A stretch of DNA of 64,000 nucleotides. Origin: Kitasatospora sp040298565. GTDB taxonomy: Bacteria > Actinomycetota > Actinomycetes > Streptomycetales > Streptomycetaceae. This document shows positions 15,450 through 23,763 of the stretch, in pieces. Within the stretch, counting starts at the first letter, position 1. The number at the start of each line of letters is the position of its first letter. The notes below the pieces were generated by a model. It was not told the origin of the DNA and searched no databases. It worked only from the letters and a program-made list of their open reading frames with translations. The position numbers and the translations under genes were made by a program. Location: assembly GCF_040298565.1 (NCBI RefSeq), contig NZ_JBEPAK010000005.1:19333-83332 (forward strand), in the 5' to 3' direction.

Positions 15450-16607
15450 GAACTTGTTCTTGGGCGTCAGCCCGAGCGACATGCCCGACAGGCCGCGCTG
15501 GCGGCCGCCGAGCTTGCCCGCCACGGCGCGCAGGGCGGCGCCGGCCGGGGAGTCGGGGGCGGCGAGCACGACCGGGCGGCCGTCGTCGCCGCCCTCGCGC
15601 AGCCGGACGTCGATCGGGATCGAGCCGAGCACCGGGACGGTCGCGCCGACGGTGCGGGTGAGCGCGTCCGCGACGGTCTGACCGCCGCCGGTGCCGAAGA
15701 CGTCGATCATCTCGTCGCAGTGCGGGCACGGCATGCCGGACATGTTCTCGATCACGCCGACGATCTTCTGGTGGGTCTGCACCGCGATGGTGCCGGCCCG
15801 CTCGGCCACCTCGGCGGCGGCCATCTGCGGGGTGGTGACGATCAGGATCTCCGCGTTGGGGACCAGCTGGGCCACCGAAATCGCGATGTCGCCGGTGCCG
15901 GGCGGCAGGTCCAGCAGCAGCACGTCCAGGTCGCCCCACCACACGTCGGCGAGGAACTGCTGCAGCGCGCGGTGCAGCATCGGGCCGCGCCAGACCACCG
16001 GGGCGTTGCCCGGGGTGAACATCCCGATCGAGATGACCTTCACGCCGTTCGCCTGCGGCGGCATGATCATGTCCTGGACCTGGGTCGGCCGGCCCTCGAC
16101 GCCCAGCATGCGCGGCACGCTGTGGCCGTAGATGTCGGCGTCCACCACGGCGACCTTCAGGCCGTCCGCGGCCATCGCCGCGGCCAGGTTCACCGTCACG
16201 GAGGACTTGCCGACGCCGCCCTTGCCGGAGGCGACGGCGTAGACGCGGGTCAGCGTGCCCGGCTTGGCGAACGGGATCTCCCGCTCGGGGGCGCCGCCGC
16301 GCAGCAGCTGGGACAGCTCCTTGCGCTGCTCGTCGCTCATCACGTCGAGCTCGACCTCGACACCGGTCACGCCCGGCACCCTGCCGACCGCCTCGCGGAC
16401 GCGGGTGACGATGGTGTCGCGCATCGGACAGCCGGAGACGGTCAGGTAGACCGCGACGCGCACCGCGCCGTCCTCGGCGATCTCGACCGATTTCACCATC
16501 CCGATCTCGGTGATCGGGCGGTTGATCTCCGGGTCGTTGACGGTCGCCAGGGCCTCGCGCACGGACTCCTCCGTGACGCCTGCCGCGACCTCTGTCTCGT
16601 TGGCCAT
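15447..16607 (-). CDS. mrp: Mrp/NBP35-family iron-sulfur cluster carrier ATPase
   Basis: A 386-residue cytoplasmic P-loop ATPase that assembles or carries [4Fe-4S] clusters. Residues ~10-95 are a MIP18/DUF59 domain (VREALATVNDPEINRPITEI, YLTVSGCPMRDTIVTRVR). The ATPase starts near residue 120 with the deviant Walker A AVASGKGGVGKSSVTVNLA, then VVDADIYGHSVPRMLG and LLLDLPPGTGDIAISVAQLV. The cluster CxxC is GMPCPHC. All family motifs are intact. ATG start. Its orthologue is also near sigE/tatB in mycobacteria (Rv1229c). The DUF1003 gene lies 56 bases upstream in the same direction. Confidence 0.95.
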   Translation of the reverse strand: MANETEVAAGVTEESVREALATVNDPEINRPITEIGMVKSVEIAEDGAVRVAVYLTVSGCPMRDTIVTRVREAVGRVPGVTGVEVELDVMSDEQRKELSQLLRGGAPEREIPFAKPGTLTRVYAVASGKGGVGKSSVTVNLAAAMAADGLKVAVVDADIYGHSVPRMLGVEGRPTQVQDMIMPPQANGVKVISIGMFTPGNAPVVWRGPMLHRALQQFLADVWWGDLDVLLLDLPPGTGDIAISVAQLVPNAEILIVTTPQMAAAEVAERAGTIAVQTHQKIVGVIENMSGMPCPHCDEMIDVFGTGGGQTVADALTRTVGATVPVLGSIPIDVRLREGGDDGRPVVLAAPDSPAGAALRAVAGKLGGRQRGLSGMSLGLTPKNKF

Positions 16608-16663
16608 GCCTTGATGGTACGGCTCCGGGCGAACCGGTTAACCGGTCGGTAGCGTGCCGCCGG

Positions 16664-17299
16664 TCACAAGGCGCCGGAGGCGTCCCGGCGTTCGTCCATC
16701 TCCTTGAGCAGCGACTGCAGTTCCGAGCGGATGAAGTCCCGCGTGGCGACCTCGCCGAGCCCGTGCCGCAGCGCGGCGACCTCGCGGGCCAGGTACTCGG
16801 TGTCGGCGATGTTGCGGTCGCTGCGGGCCCGGTCCTGCTCCATGTTGACCCGGTCCCGGTTGTCCTGGCGGTTCTGCGCCAGCAGGATCAGCGGCGCCGC
16901 GTAGGAGGCCTGCAGCGACAGGGCCAGGGTGAGGAAGATGAACGGGTACCTGTCGAAGCGCACGGCCGACGGCAGCAGGGTGTTCCACCCTATCCAGATG
17001 ACGACCACCACCGTCATCCAGACGATGAATCGCCCGGTGCCGAGGAAGCGGGCGATCCGCTCGGACAGCACCCCGAAGGCCTCGGGGTCGTAGGAGGGCA
17101 GCGAGAGCAGGCCGGGCCGGGCGGTGCGCGGCTGGTCGAGCCGGGCGCGCCCGGAGCCCGTGATCGGCGCCGTCTCCAGGCGCTCCCGGCCGCCGCCCTC
17201 GCGGGTGCGCAGCTCGCGCAGCTGGCGCAGTTCCCGCAGCTCGCGCTGCAGGCGGCGGCGGGCGGAGTCGTCCGTCCGTCCGTTGCGGTCACCGTCCAC
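16664..17299 (-). CDS. DUF1003 membrane protein
   Basis: A 211-residue protein. An Arg/Glu-rich N-terminal helix (RRRLQRELRELRQLRELRTR) is followed by the DUF1003 core: SERIARFLGTGRFIVWMTVV, two membrane spans (VVVVIWIGWNTLLP and YPFIFLTLALSLQASYAAPL), then ILLAQNRQDNRDR and a cytoplasmic coiled coil (EQDRARSDRNIADTEYLARE). The pattern LSxQAxxAxPxIxxSQNRQ is diagnostic of the family; function unknown. Its start lies inside the end of the upstream MgtE-N/CBS gene (11-base overlap), so the two are probably made together. The pair is also adjacent in mycobacteria (Rv1231c-Rv1232c). Confidence 0.9.
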   Translation of the reverse strand: MDGDRNGRTDDSARRRLQRELRELRQLRELRTREGGGRERLETAPITGSGRARLDQPRTARPGLLSLPSYDPEAFGVLSERIARFLGTGRFIVWMTVVVVIWIGWNTLLPSAVRFDRYPFIFLTLALSLQASYAAPLILLAQNRQDNRDRVNMEQDRARSDRNIADTEYLAREVAALRHGLGEVATRDFIRSELQSLLKEMDERRDASGAL

Positions 17300-18575
17300 C
17301 GGGCGCCTCCTCGTTCTCGTCGTCGCGGGCGTGCAGGGCGGCGTCGCGCCAGTCCTCGGGCAGCAGGTGGTCGAGCACGTCGTCGACGGTCACCGCGCCC
17401 AGCAGGTGGTCCGCCTCGTCGACCACCGGCGCGGCCACCAGGTTGTAGGTCGCCAGGTAGCTGGTGACCAGCGACAGCGGGGTGTCCGGCGGCAGCGGGT
17501 CCAGGTCGTCGTCCACCAGTGAGCCGACCAGGACGTACGGCGGCTCGCGCAGCAGCCGCTGGAAGTGCACGGTGCCCAGGTAGCGGCCGGTCGGGGTCTC
17601 GTTCGGCGGCCGGCAGACGAAGACCTGCGCGGCCAGCGCGGGCTTGTGGTCGCTGATCCGGATCCGGGCCAGCGCCTCGGCGACGGTCGCGTCCGGCTCC
17701 AGCACGATCGGCTCGGTGGTCATCAGACCGCCGGCGGTGTCCTCCTCGTACGTGAGCAGCCGGCGCACCGGCTCGGCCTCCTCCGGCTCCATCAGCTGGA
17801 GCAGCCGCTCGGCCTCGTCGCCGGGCAGCTCGGAGAGCAGGTCGGCGGCGTCGTCCGGGTCCATCGCCTCGAGGACGTCGGCGGCGCGCTCGTCCTTCAG
17901 CTTGCCGATGATCTCGACCTGGTCGTCCTCGGGCAGCTCCTCCATGACGTCCGCGAGCCGCTCGTCCGGCAGTGCGGCGGCCACCTCGGCGCGGCGCTTG
18001 GCCGACAGGTGGTGCATCACGCTGGCGAGGTCGGCCGGGCGCAGCTGCTCGAAGGTGGCGAGCAGGTTGGCCGCGCCCTGGTCCTGCTCGGGCAGGGCGA
18101 AGCCGGTGACGTCCTGCCAGTCCAGGGTGAGCCGCTCGCCCTTGGCCTTGCGCAGCCGGCCGGCCCGGCCGACCTGGACGAAGACCTTGCTGATCTCCCA
18201 CTCCCGCAACCGGGTCTGCACCATGCCGACGTCCAGCACGGTGACCTCCTCACCGGTCTTGGACCAGATGACGGTGCGGTCCAGCAGTTCGCCGAGCACC
18301 AGGGTCTCGGACGGGCGCTGCTCGAAGCGCCGCAGGTTGATCAGGCCGGTGGTGAGCACCTGACCGGACTCCAGGCTGGTCACCCTGGTCATCGGCAGGA
18401 AGATCCGGCGCCGGCCGACGACCTCGACCACCAGGCCGAGCACCCGCGGCGGGCGCCCGCCGAGCCGCAGCGAGACCACCACGTCCCGGACCCGCCCGAC
18501 CTGGTCCCCGTTCGGGTCGAAGACCGCGATGCCGGAGAGGTGGGAGATGAAGACCCGGGTCCCTGGCCCTGCCAT
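17289..18575 (-). CDS. PRC-barrel/MgtE-N/CBS protein lacking the MgtE channel
   Basis: A 428-residue soluble-looking protein. Residues ~5-80 form a PRC-barrel-like part (FDPNGDQVGRVRDVVVSLRL). The MgtE N-domain is about residues 170-285, with superhelical repeats LADVMEELPEDDQVEIIGKL and AADVLEAMDPDDAADLLSEL. A CBS pair follows (residues ~290-410: DTAGGLMTTEPIVLEPDATV and DDDLDPLPPDTPLSLVTSYL). This is the cytosolic Mg2+-sensing half of an MgtE transporter, but there is no transmembrane channel domain in this gene or next to it. It may sense Mg2+ or nucleotides for its overlapping partner DUF1003. ATG after AGGGAG. Confidence 0.9.
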   Translation of the reverse strand: MAGPGTRVFISHLSGIAVFDPNGDQVGRVRDVVVSLRLGGRPPRVLGLVVEVVGRRRIFLPMTRVTSLESGQVLTTGLINLRRFEQRPSETLVLGELLDRTVIWSKTGEEVTVLDVGMVQTRLREWEISKVFVQVGRAGRLRKAKGERLTLDWQDVTGFALPEQDQGAANLLATFEQLRPADLASVMHHLSAKRRAEVAAALPDERLADVMEELPEDDQVEIIGKLKDERAADVLEAMDPDDAADLLSELPGDEAERLLQLMEPEEAEPVRRLLTYEEDTAGGLMTTEPIVLEPDATVAEALARIRISDHKPALAAQVFVCRPPNETPTGRYLGTVHFQRLLREPPYVLVGSLVDDDLDPLPPDTPLSLVTSYLATYNLVAAPVVDEADHLLGAVTVDDVLDHLLPEDWRDAALHARDDENEEAPGGR

Positions 18576-18726
18576 GAACTCCCTCTGATCGCTCGATGCC
18601 TGGTCAGGGCGCGCCCAGCGCGCCCGCGGCCAAGGCTACCCGTGCGCCGGGGACCGGGCCCGCCGAGGCACGGTAGCGGCCGCGGGCGTCGCGCACGCGG
18701 ACTCCTCCCGACGGTCGGGGGAACCG

Positions 18727-19266
18727 TCAGCGGCGCTTGAACAGCAGCTTGGGCAGACCGGCCGGAATCGGGCGGCGGGTGGTGGCCCCGGTGGGCATCG
18801 GCCGGGCCGCGAGCGAGCCCTCCGGCATCGCCCCCGGGCGCTCGCTCAGCGCACCGGTGGGCTCCAGCCGCAGCACCCGGCACTCGCGGGCCCAGCGCTC
18901 GGCGATGGTGTCGGTGTCGGGAGCGTTCAGCCGCTTCCCCTTGAGCTCCTCCACGGCGCCCAGCCAGGCCTCGCTGCCCGGTGCCGGCTCGACCACGACG
19001 GCGGCCCAGCCGGTCAGCCGGCCGCCCTTGTCCTTGCTGCGCACGGTGACCACGGCCCCGGCGCCCGGCGTCAGGCCGTGCAGCGGCTGCTCACCGCCCC
19101 CGCCGACCACCACCACCGCGCCGTCGTGCCAGGCGTGCCAGAGCGGACGGGCGTGCTCCTCGCCGTCCGCGCGCACCCAGAGCAGCCCGGACTTCTTCGC
19201 GGCCTCCTCCAGCAGGGCCTGGTCGAGGAAGTCGTCGGCGGTCGCGGCGGCGGGCGTACGGTCCAT
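18727..19266 (-). CDS. hypothetical protein with split-barrel (PNPOx-like) appearance
   Basis: A 179-residue protein read from the ATG at 19266; a reading from 19314 adds 16 residues without a ribosome site. The pattern KKSGLLWVRADGEEHARPLW, HDGAVVVVGGGGEQPL, AVVTVRSKDKGGRLTGWAAV and RWARECRVLRLEPTG resembles the FMN-binding split barrel of pyridoxamine-phosphate-oxidase-like proteins. Key flavin contacts cannot be assigned. The C-terminal tail is basic and Pro-rich (TTRRPIPAGLPKLLFKRR). Function unknown. It lies 151 bases upstream of the MgtE-N/CBS gene and may be in the same transcript. Confidence 0.65.
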   Translation of the reverse strand: MDRTPAAATADDFLDQALLEEAAKKSGLLWVRADGEEHARPLWHAWHDGAVVVVGGGGEQPLHGLTPGAGAVVTVRSKDKGGRLTGWAAVVVEPAPGSEAWLGAVEELKGKRLNAPDTDTIAERWARECRVLRLEPTGALSERPGAMPEGSLAARPMPTGATTRRPIPAGLPKLLFKRR

Positions 19267-19405
19267 GGCGGACAGCGTACGGGGTCGCCGCAGCCCTCGT
19301 CCCGCCCCGTCCACGAGACGTCTCAGCCTCCGGAAGACAGTTCCATTGCGGCGCCACGGGCCTTACCGTATGAGCGGCCCGACCACGTGACCCCGAAGGA
19401 GCGCC

Positions 19406-20401
19406 GTGCCCGCCGCCCGGCCCGCGACCGCCCCTGCCACCCCTGCTGCCCCCGCGACCGCCCCTGCCGGCACCGCGTCCGCCGCTGCCGCGCCCACCGG
19501 CGCCGCGTCCGCCGCCGCCGACCCGCGGCCGGCGCACCCGCTCCCCACCCTGGACCTGCTGCTGCTCGCCGTCTCCATCGGCGGCATCTCGCTCTCGGGC
19601 CCGCTGATCAGCGCCACCGCCGCGCCCGCCCTGGCGATCGCCTTCTGGCGCAACGTCATGTCCGTCGGCGTCCTCGGCCCCTACGCGCTGCTGCGCCACC
19701 GCGCCGAACTGCGCGGCATCGGCCGACGGGCGCTGCTGCTCGCGATCGCCGCCGGTGCACTGCTCGCCGTGCACTTCGCGCTCTGGATGCCCAGCCTGCG
19801 GATGACCTCGGTGGCCTCCGCCACCGCCCTGGTGACCACCACTCCGCTGTGGACCATCCTGCTGATGCGGCTGTTCGGCGTCCGCGCCCCGCGGATGGTC
19901 TGGCTCGGCACCGTGGTCGCCTTCGCCGGCGTGCTGGTGCTCACCGGCGTCGACCTCTCGCTCTCCCCGCGCGCCCTGCTCGGCGACGCCCTCGCCCTGG
20001 CCGCCGGCCTGGCCGCGGCCGGCTACATGCTGCTCGGCGCCGAGGTCCGCAAGACCGTCAGCACCACCGGGTACACCCTGGTCTGCTACGCCACCACGGC
20101 GGTCGGCCTGCTGGTGATCTGCCTGGCCACCGGGACGTCGCTGTCCGGCTGGTCGGCCGGGGCGTGGTGGCAGATCGTGCTGCTGATGGCCACCGCCCAG
20201 CTGCTCGGGCACTCGCTCAGCAACCGGGTGGTGCGCAACCTCGGCCCGTCGATCACCTCCACCGCGATCCTGCTGGAGACGCCGGGCGCCGCCCTGATCG
20301 CCGCCCTCTGGCTCGGCCAGTGGCCCCCGGCGGCCGCCTACCCGGCGGTGGTGCTGATCCTGCTCGGGCTGGTCCTGGTCGCCCGCGGCGGGCGCAGGTA
20401 G
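19406..20401 (+). CDS. EamA/DMT-family transporter
   Basis: A 331-residue inner-membrane protein with about ten membrane spans in two EamA halves: half 1 covers about residues 50-185 (LDLLLLAVSIGGISLSGPLI, LALAIAFWRNVMSVG-type start, ATALVTTTPLWTILLMRLFG) and half 2 about residues 195-328 (LLGDALALAAGLAAAGYMLL, TAILLETPGAALIAALWLG). The first ~45 residues are Ala/Pro/Thr-rich and disordered. It resembles amino-acid or metabolite exporters; the substrate is not determinable. GTG start after GAAGGAGCGCC. It is divergent from the split-barrel gene. Confidence 0.88.
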   Translation: MPAARPATAPATPAAPATAPAGTASAAAAPTGAASAAADPRPAHPLPTLDLLLLAVSIGGISLSGPLISATAAPALAIAFWRNVMSVGVLGPYALLRHRAELRGIGRRALLLAIAAGALLAVHFALWMPSLRMTSVASATALVTTTPLWTILLMRLFGVRAPRMVWLGTVVAFAGVLVLTGVDLSLSPRALLGDALALAAGLAAAGYMLLGAEVRKTVSTTGYTLVCYATTAVGLLVICLATGTSLSGWSAGAWWQIVLLMATAQLLGHSLSNRVVRNLGPSITSTAILLETPGAALIAALWLGQWPPAAAYPAVVLILLGLVLVARGGRR

Positions 20402-20439
20402 CCCCGGGGCCGAGCAGGGCCGGGCGGGGTGGGCGCGGT

Positions 20440-20488
20440 CGGCGGCGGGACGTGCGGGGTGGCGGGCGTGCGGCGGCGGGACGTGCGG
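20440..20488. repeat. 18-bp direct repeat after the EamA gene
   Basis: CGGCGGCGGGACGTGCGG occurs at 20440-20457 and identically at 20471-20488, in the 100-base gap between the converging transporter and CorA genes. The whole gap is G-rich on the plus strand. Confidence 0.75.
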
Positions 20489-20501
20489 CGGCGCGCCTCC
20501 G

Positions 20502-21623
20502 TCACAGCCAGCCGTTGCGGCGGAAGCCCCGGTACATCCCCACGCAGATCAGCGTCACCGCGCCGAGCACCGTCGGATAGCCGTACGGGCTGTGCAGCTC
20601 CGGCATGTAGTCGAAGTTCATCCCGTACACGCCGGTGATCATGGTGGGCACCGCGAAGATCGCCGCCCAGGCGGTGATCTTCCGCATGTCCTCGTTCTGC
20701 GCCACCGACACCTGGGCCAGGTTCGCCTGCAGCAGCGAGTTCAGCAGCTCGTCGAAGCCGTGCACCTGCTCCGTCACCCGGGCCAGGTGGTCCGCGACGT
20801 CCCGGAAGTACTTCTGGATGTCCGGGCCCACCAGGCTCTGCAGCGGCTCCGACAGCTGCTGCATCGGACGCAACAGCGGCACCACGGCGCGCTTGAACTC
20901 CAGCACCTCGCGCTTGAGTTGGTACACCCGGCCGACGTCGGCGCTGCGCCCGCCCTTGGCCGAGAAGACGCCGTACTCGATCTCGTCCACGTCGTTCTGC
21001 AGCCGCTCGGCGACCAGCAGGTAGTTGTCGACGACGTGGTCGGCGATCGCGTGCAGCACCGCGGACGGCCCCTTGGCCAGTAGCCCGGACTCGTCCGCGT
21101 CCGCCTCCAGCCGGTGCCGCAGCTCCTGGAGCGAGCCGTGGCCGCCGTGCCGGACGGTGATCACAAAGTCCCGCCCGGCGAACACCATCAGCTCGCCGGT
21201 CTCCACCACCTCGCTGGTGGGCGTCAGCTGGTCGTGCTCGACGTAGCGGATCGTCTTGAAGACGGCGAAGAGCACGTCGTCGTAGCGCTCCACCTTGGGC
21301 CGCTGGTGCGCGTGCACCGCGTCCTCCACCGCGAGCGGGTGCAGCCCGAAGCGCTGGGCGATGCCCTCGAACTCCGCCTCGGTCGGCTCGTGCAGCCCGA
21401 TCCAGCTGAACGAGCCCGCCTCGTCCGGGAGTTGGTGCGCCGCCTTGACCCGGCGGGCGGCGTCGCGCGGGCTGCAGGTCTCACCGTTGCGCCGACCGTG
21501 CTGGTACACCGCGCAGTCAACGATCGCCGAGCTGCCGCCTTCCGGCACGGCGTCGTACGGGCCGACGAGGTCCCGGCGGCGGTTGGTGCGGACGGCGGCA
21601 CGCAGGCTGTTGATCATCGACAT
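20502..21623 (-). CDS. corA: CorA-family magnesium/cobalt transporter
   Basis: A 373-residue protein. The long cytoplasmic N-domain (residues 1-300) contains FSWIGLHEPTEAEFEGIAQR, HPLAVEDAVHAHQRPKVERY and the stalk helix NVQ/LLNSLLQANLAQVSVAQNED. Two C-terminal spans follow: ITAWAAIFAVPTMITGVYGM and GYPTVLGAVTLICVGMYRGF. The diagnostic GMN filter motif (YGMNFDYMPEL) lies after the first. The start was set at the ATG at 21623, seven bases after AGGGAG; an in-frame start at 21662 has no ribosome site. It imports Mg2+ (or Co2+). Nearby MgtE-N/CBS and DUF1003 genes may indicate a shared ion-related theme, though that is speculation. Confidence 0.93.
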   Translation of the reverse strand: MSMINSLRAAVRTNRRRDLVGPYDAVPEGGSSAIVDCAVYQHGRRNGETCSPRDAARRVKAAHQLPDEAGSFSWIGLHEPTEAEFEGIAQRFGLHPLAVEDAVHAHQRPKVERYDDVLFAVFKTIRYVEHDQLTPTSEVVETGELMVFAGRDFVITVRHGGHGSLQELRHRLEADADESGLLAKGPSAVLHAIADHVVDNYLLVAERLQNDVDEIEYGVFSAKGGRSADVGRVYQLKREVLEFKRAVVPLLRPMQQLSEPLQSLVGPDIQKYFRDVADHLARVTEQVHGFDELLNSLLQANLAQVSVAQNEDMRKITAWAAIFAVPTMITGVYGMNFDYMPELHSPYGYPTVLGAVTLICVGMYRGFRRNGWL

Positions 21624-22048
21624 GGCAGGCTCCCTGGGGCAGGAGCCGTCGCACGGCGGCACGGGAACGCGGGAAGCAGGGCCGTGGTGCGACGGCGAGG
21701 AACACCGGTGAAGGGGACGAGGGTGCTCTCCCGGCCGGCCGTCCGCCGTCGGTCCGCGCCCGGGCCACTACGGCTGGATCAGCCGGTGGGGCCCAAGAGG
21801 CGGGGAATGCGGGGAAGTCGGGGCCGGGCAGAGCTGCCGGTACTGCATGGTCGGCCGGTATCCACCGCAACCACCTCCTTCGCGCCGCCGCCCCGGGACG
21901 AACCGTCCCGGTGGCCAGTCGCTCACCCTAACATCTGACCGGGTATCGGCGCCCCGGGGTTTCACCTGCCTTTACGGGCCCTTGACGGCACGGCCCGCCG
22001 CACCGCCCCCCGGAGGCCCGGACACCCCGGCGGGTTACGCTCACCGGC

Positions 22049-22690
22049 ATGGCGCATGACTTCCCGTCCTTCGGCGACCCCCACGGCGGCAGCTCCCCGG
22101 AACTCTCCCGGGAGGCGGTGCTGGCCGCCGTCGAGGCCCGGCTGATCGCGACCTTCGGCGAGCCGGGCGGCCGCGCCGCCGTCACCTTCCTCGGCGCCGA
22201 CCGGATCGAGGTGCTGCGCTTCGGCCCGGACGCCGAGGGCCTGGTCCGCTACGCCACGCTCGGGATGTCCGCCGCGCCGATGGCCGACCCGACCTCGCCG
22301 GTCGCCGACCAGGTGCGCGGACCGCGGGTCGAACTGGTGCTGACCGTGCGCGGCGGGCACGACAGCGTGCTGCGCAGCCTCGCCACCTTCGCCGCGACCC
22401 CGCAGGTCGAGGGCCTCGTGGTGGCCCCGGGCGGCTCGCTGGACCTCGGCGCCCCGCTCTGGGACGGCGCCCCCTTCACCTCGGTGCTGGCCGCCGAGCC
22501 GGGAGGCCTGGTCGAGGACCTCGAACTGGCCGAGCCGGCGGAGCCGGTGCGCTTCCTGCCGCTGCTGCCGATGACGCCCAACGAGGCGGGGTGGAAGCGG
22601 GTGCACGGCGCGGCCGCGCTCCAGGAGCGCTGGCTGAACCAGGGCACCGACCTGCGCGATCCGGACCGGCGCGGGGCCCGACTGGACTGA
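22049..22690 (+). CDS. suppressor-of-fused (SUFU) domain protein
   Basis: A 213-residue soluble protein of the bacterial SUFU family. Recognisable elements are VEARLIATFGEPGGRAAVTF, VRYATLGMSAAPMADPTSPV, RGPRVELVLTVRGGHDSVLR, and the C-terminal FLPLLPMTPNEAGWKRVHGA with ALQERW. In bacteria these domains appear in immunity or stress proteins, but the streptomycete single-domain form has no established role. No toxin gene is adjacent. ATG start; it is divergent from corA with a ~425-base space that holds promoter sequence and no other gene I can support. Confidence 0.8.
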   Translation: MAHDFPSFGDPHGGSSPELSREAVLAAVEARLIATFGEPGGRAAVTFLGADRIEVLRFGPDAEGLVRYATLGMSAAPMADPTSPVADQVRGPRVELVLTVRGGHDSVLRSLATFAATPQVEGLVVAPGGSLDLGAPLWDGAPFTSVLAAEPGGLVEDLELAEPAEPVRFLPLLPMTPNEAGWKRVHGAAALQERWLNQGTDLRDPDRRGARLD

Positions 22691-22810
22691 CGGCCGTTCA
22701 GGAGGGGCGTGCGGGCCGCTGCGCGTGCCCGCCCCGCGCTGCGGTACGCCGGAGCGCGGCGGGGCGGCCGGTCGCGCGGACGGCCGCCCAGCGCCTCGCG
22801 GCTCGGCGCT

Positions 22811-22852
22811 CGGGCGGTCCGGTGATCGGGCGGTCCGGTGATCGGGCGGTTC
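22811..22852. repeat. 16-bp tandem repeat abutting the PHP-gene stop codon
   Basis: CGGGCGGTCCGGTGAT occurs twice in tandem (22811-22826, 22827-22842), followed by a partial third copy that reaches the stop codon of the PHP gene (22851-22853 on the minus strand). Confidence 0.8.
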
Positions 22853-23711
22853 AGCGCTCGATCGGCTTGGCCCCGGTGGCCTGCGCCAGCAGCGCCTCGT
22901 ACACGGCCGGATCGGTGGTGTACTCGCCGAGCCGCACGGTCTTGCGGCTGCCGTGGTAGTCGCTGGAGCCGGTCACCAGCAGACCCAGCTCGGCCGCCAG
23001 GCCGCGCAGCCGCCGCCTGGTGTCCTCGTCGTGGTCGGTGTGGTCGACCTCCAGCGCGGCCAGGCCGGCCGCCGCGAGGTCGGCGATCACCTGGTCGGGG
23101 ACCGTCCGGCCGCGCTTGTCCGCACCGGGGTGGGCGAAGACCGGCACCCCGCCGGCCGCCCGGACCAGCCGGACCGCCTGCACCGGGTCGGTCTCGTGCT
23201 TGCGCACGTCCGCCCGGCCGCCGTTGGCCAGCCAGTCAGGGGTGAAGGCGTCCGAGACGGTCGCCACCACGCCCGCCTCGACCAGCGCGCTGGCGATGTG
23301 CGGGCGCCCCACCGAGCCGGCCCCGGCGATCCGCTGCACCTGCTCCCAGCTGATGTCCGCACCGAGCCGGCGGCAGCGCTCCACGATCGCGCGCCCGCGC
23401 CGGAACCGGTCGGTGCGCACCAGCTCCCGCTCGCGCGCGAACTCCGGCTCCTGCGGGTCGAACAGGTACGCCAGCAGGTGCATGCTGATGCCGTCCACCA
23501 CGCAGGACAGCTCGGCGCCCGGGACGACGGTCAGCCGGGTGCCGTCCGGCAGCGCGTGCACCGCCCCGGCCGCCTCGGCGTGGCCGGCGACGGTGTCGTG
23601 GTCGGTGAGCGCCACCACGTCGAGGCCGGCGGCCACCGCCGCCGCGACCAGCTCGGCCGGGCTGTCGGTGCCGTCGGAGGCGGTGCTGTGGGCGTGCAGG
23701 TCGATGCGCAC
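22851..23711 (-). CDS. PHP-domain metal-dependent phosphoesterase
   Basis: A 286-residue enzyme of the PHP family, like 3',5'-nucleoside bisphosphate phosphatase/RNase AM (TrpH/YciV type). Motifs: MRIDLHAHSTASDGTDSPAE (HxH), VVALTDHDTVAGHAEA (DHD), LTVVPGAELSCVVDG (Glu), GVPVFAHPGADKRGR (His) and LLVTGSSDYHGSRK (SDxH). All metal ligands are present. It probably hydrolyses pAp or short RNA ends. ATG at 23711. The zinc-ribbon gene lies 52 bases upstream in the same direction and may be cotranscribed. Confidence 0.92.
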   Translation of the reverse strand: MRIDLHAHSTASDGTDSPAELVAAAVAAGLDVVALTDHDTVAGHAEAAGAVHALPDGTRLTVVPGAELSCVVDGISMHLLAYLFDPQEPEFARERELVRTDRFRRGRAIVERCRRLGADISWEQVQRIAGAGSVGRPHIASALVEAGVVATVSDAFTPDWLANGGRADVRKHETDPVQAVRLVRAAGGVPVFAHPGADKRGRTVPDQVIADLAAAGLAALEVDHTDHDEDTRRRLRGLAAELGLLVTGSSDYHGSRKTVRLGEYTTDPAVYEALLAQATGAKPIER

Positions 23712-23763
23712 GGGGCGGGCTCCTGGAGGCTCGGGTGCCGCCCAGGATAGGCCGTGCGGCCGG

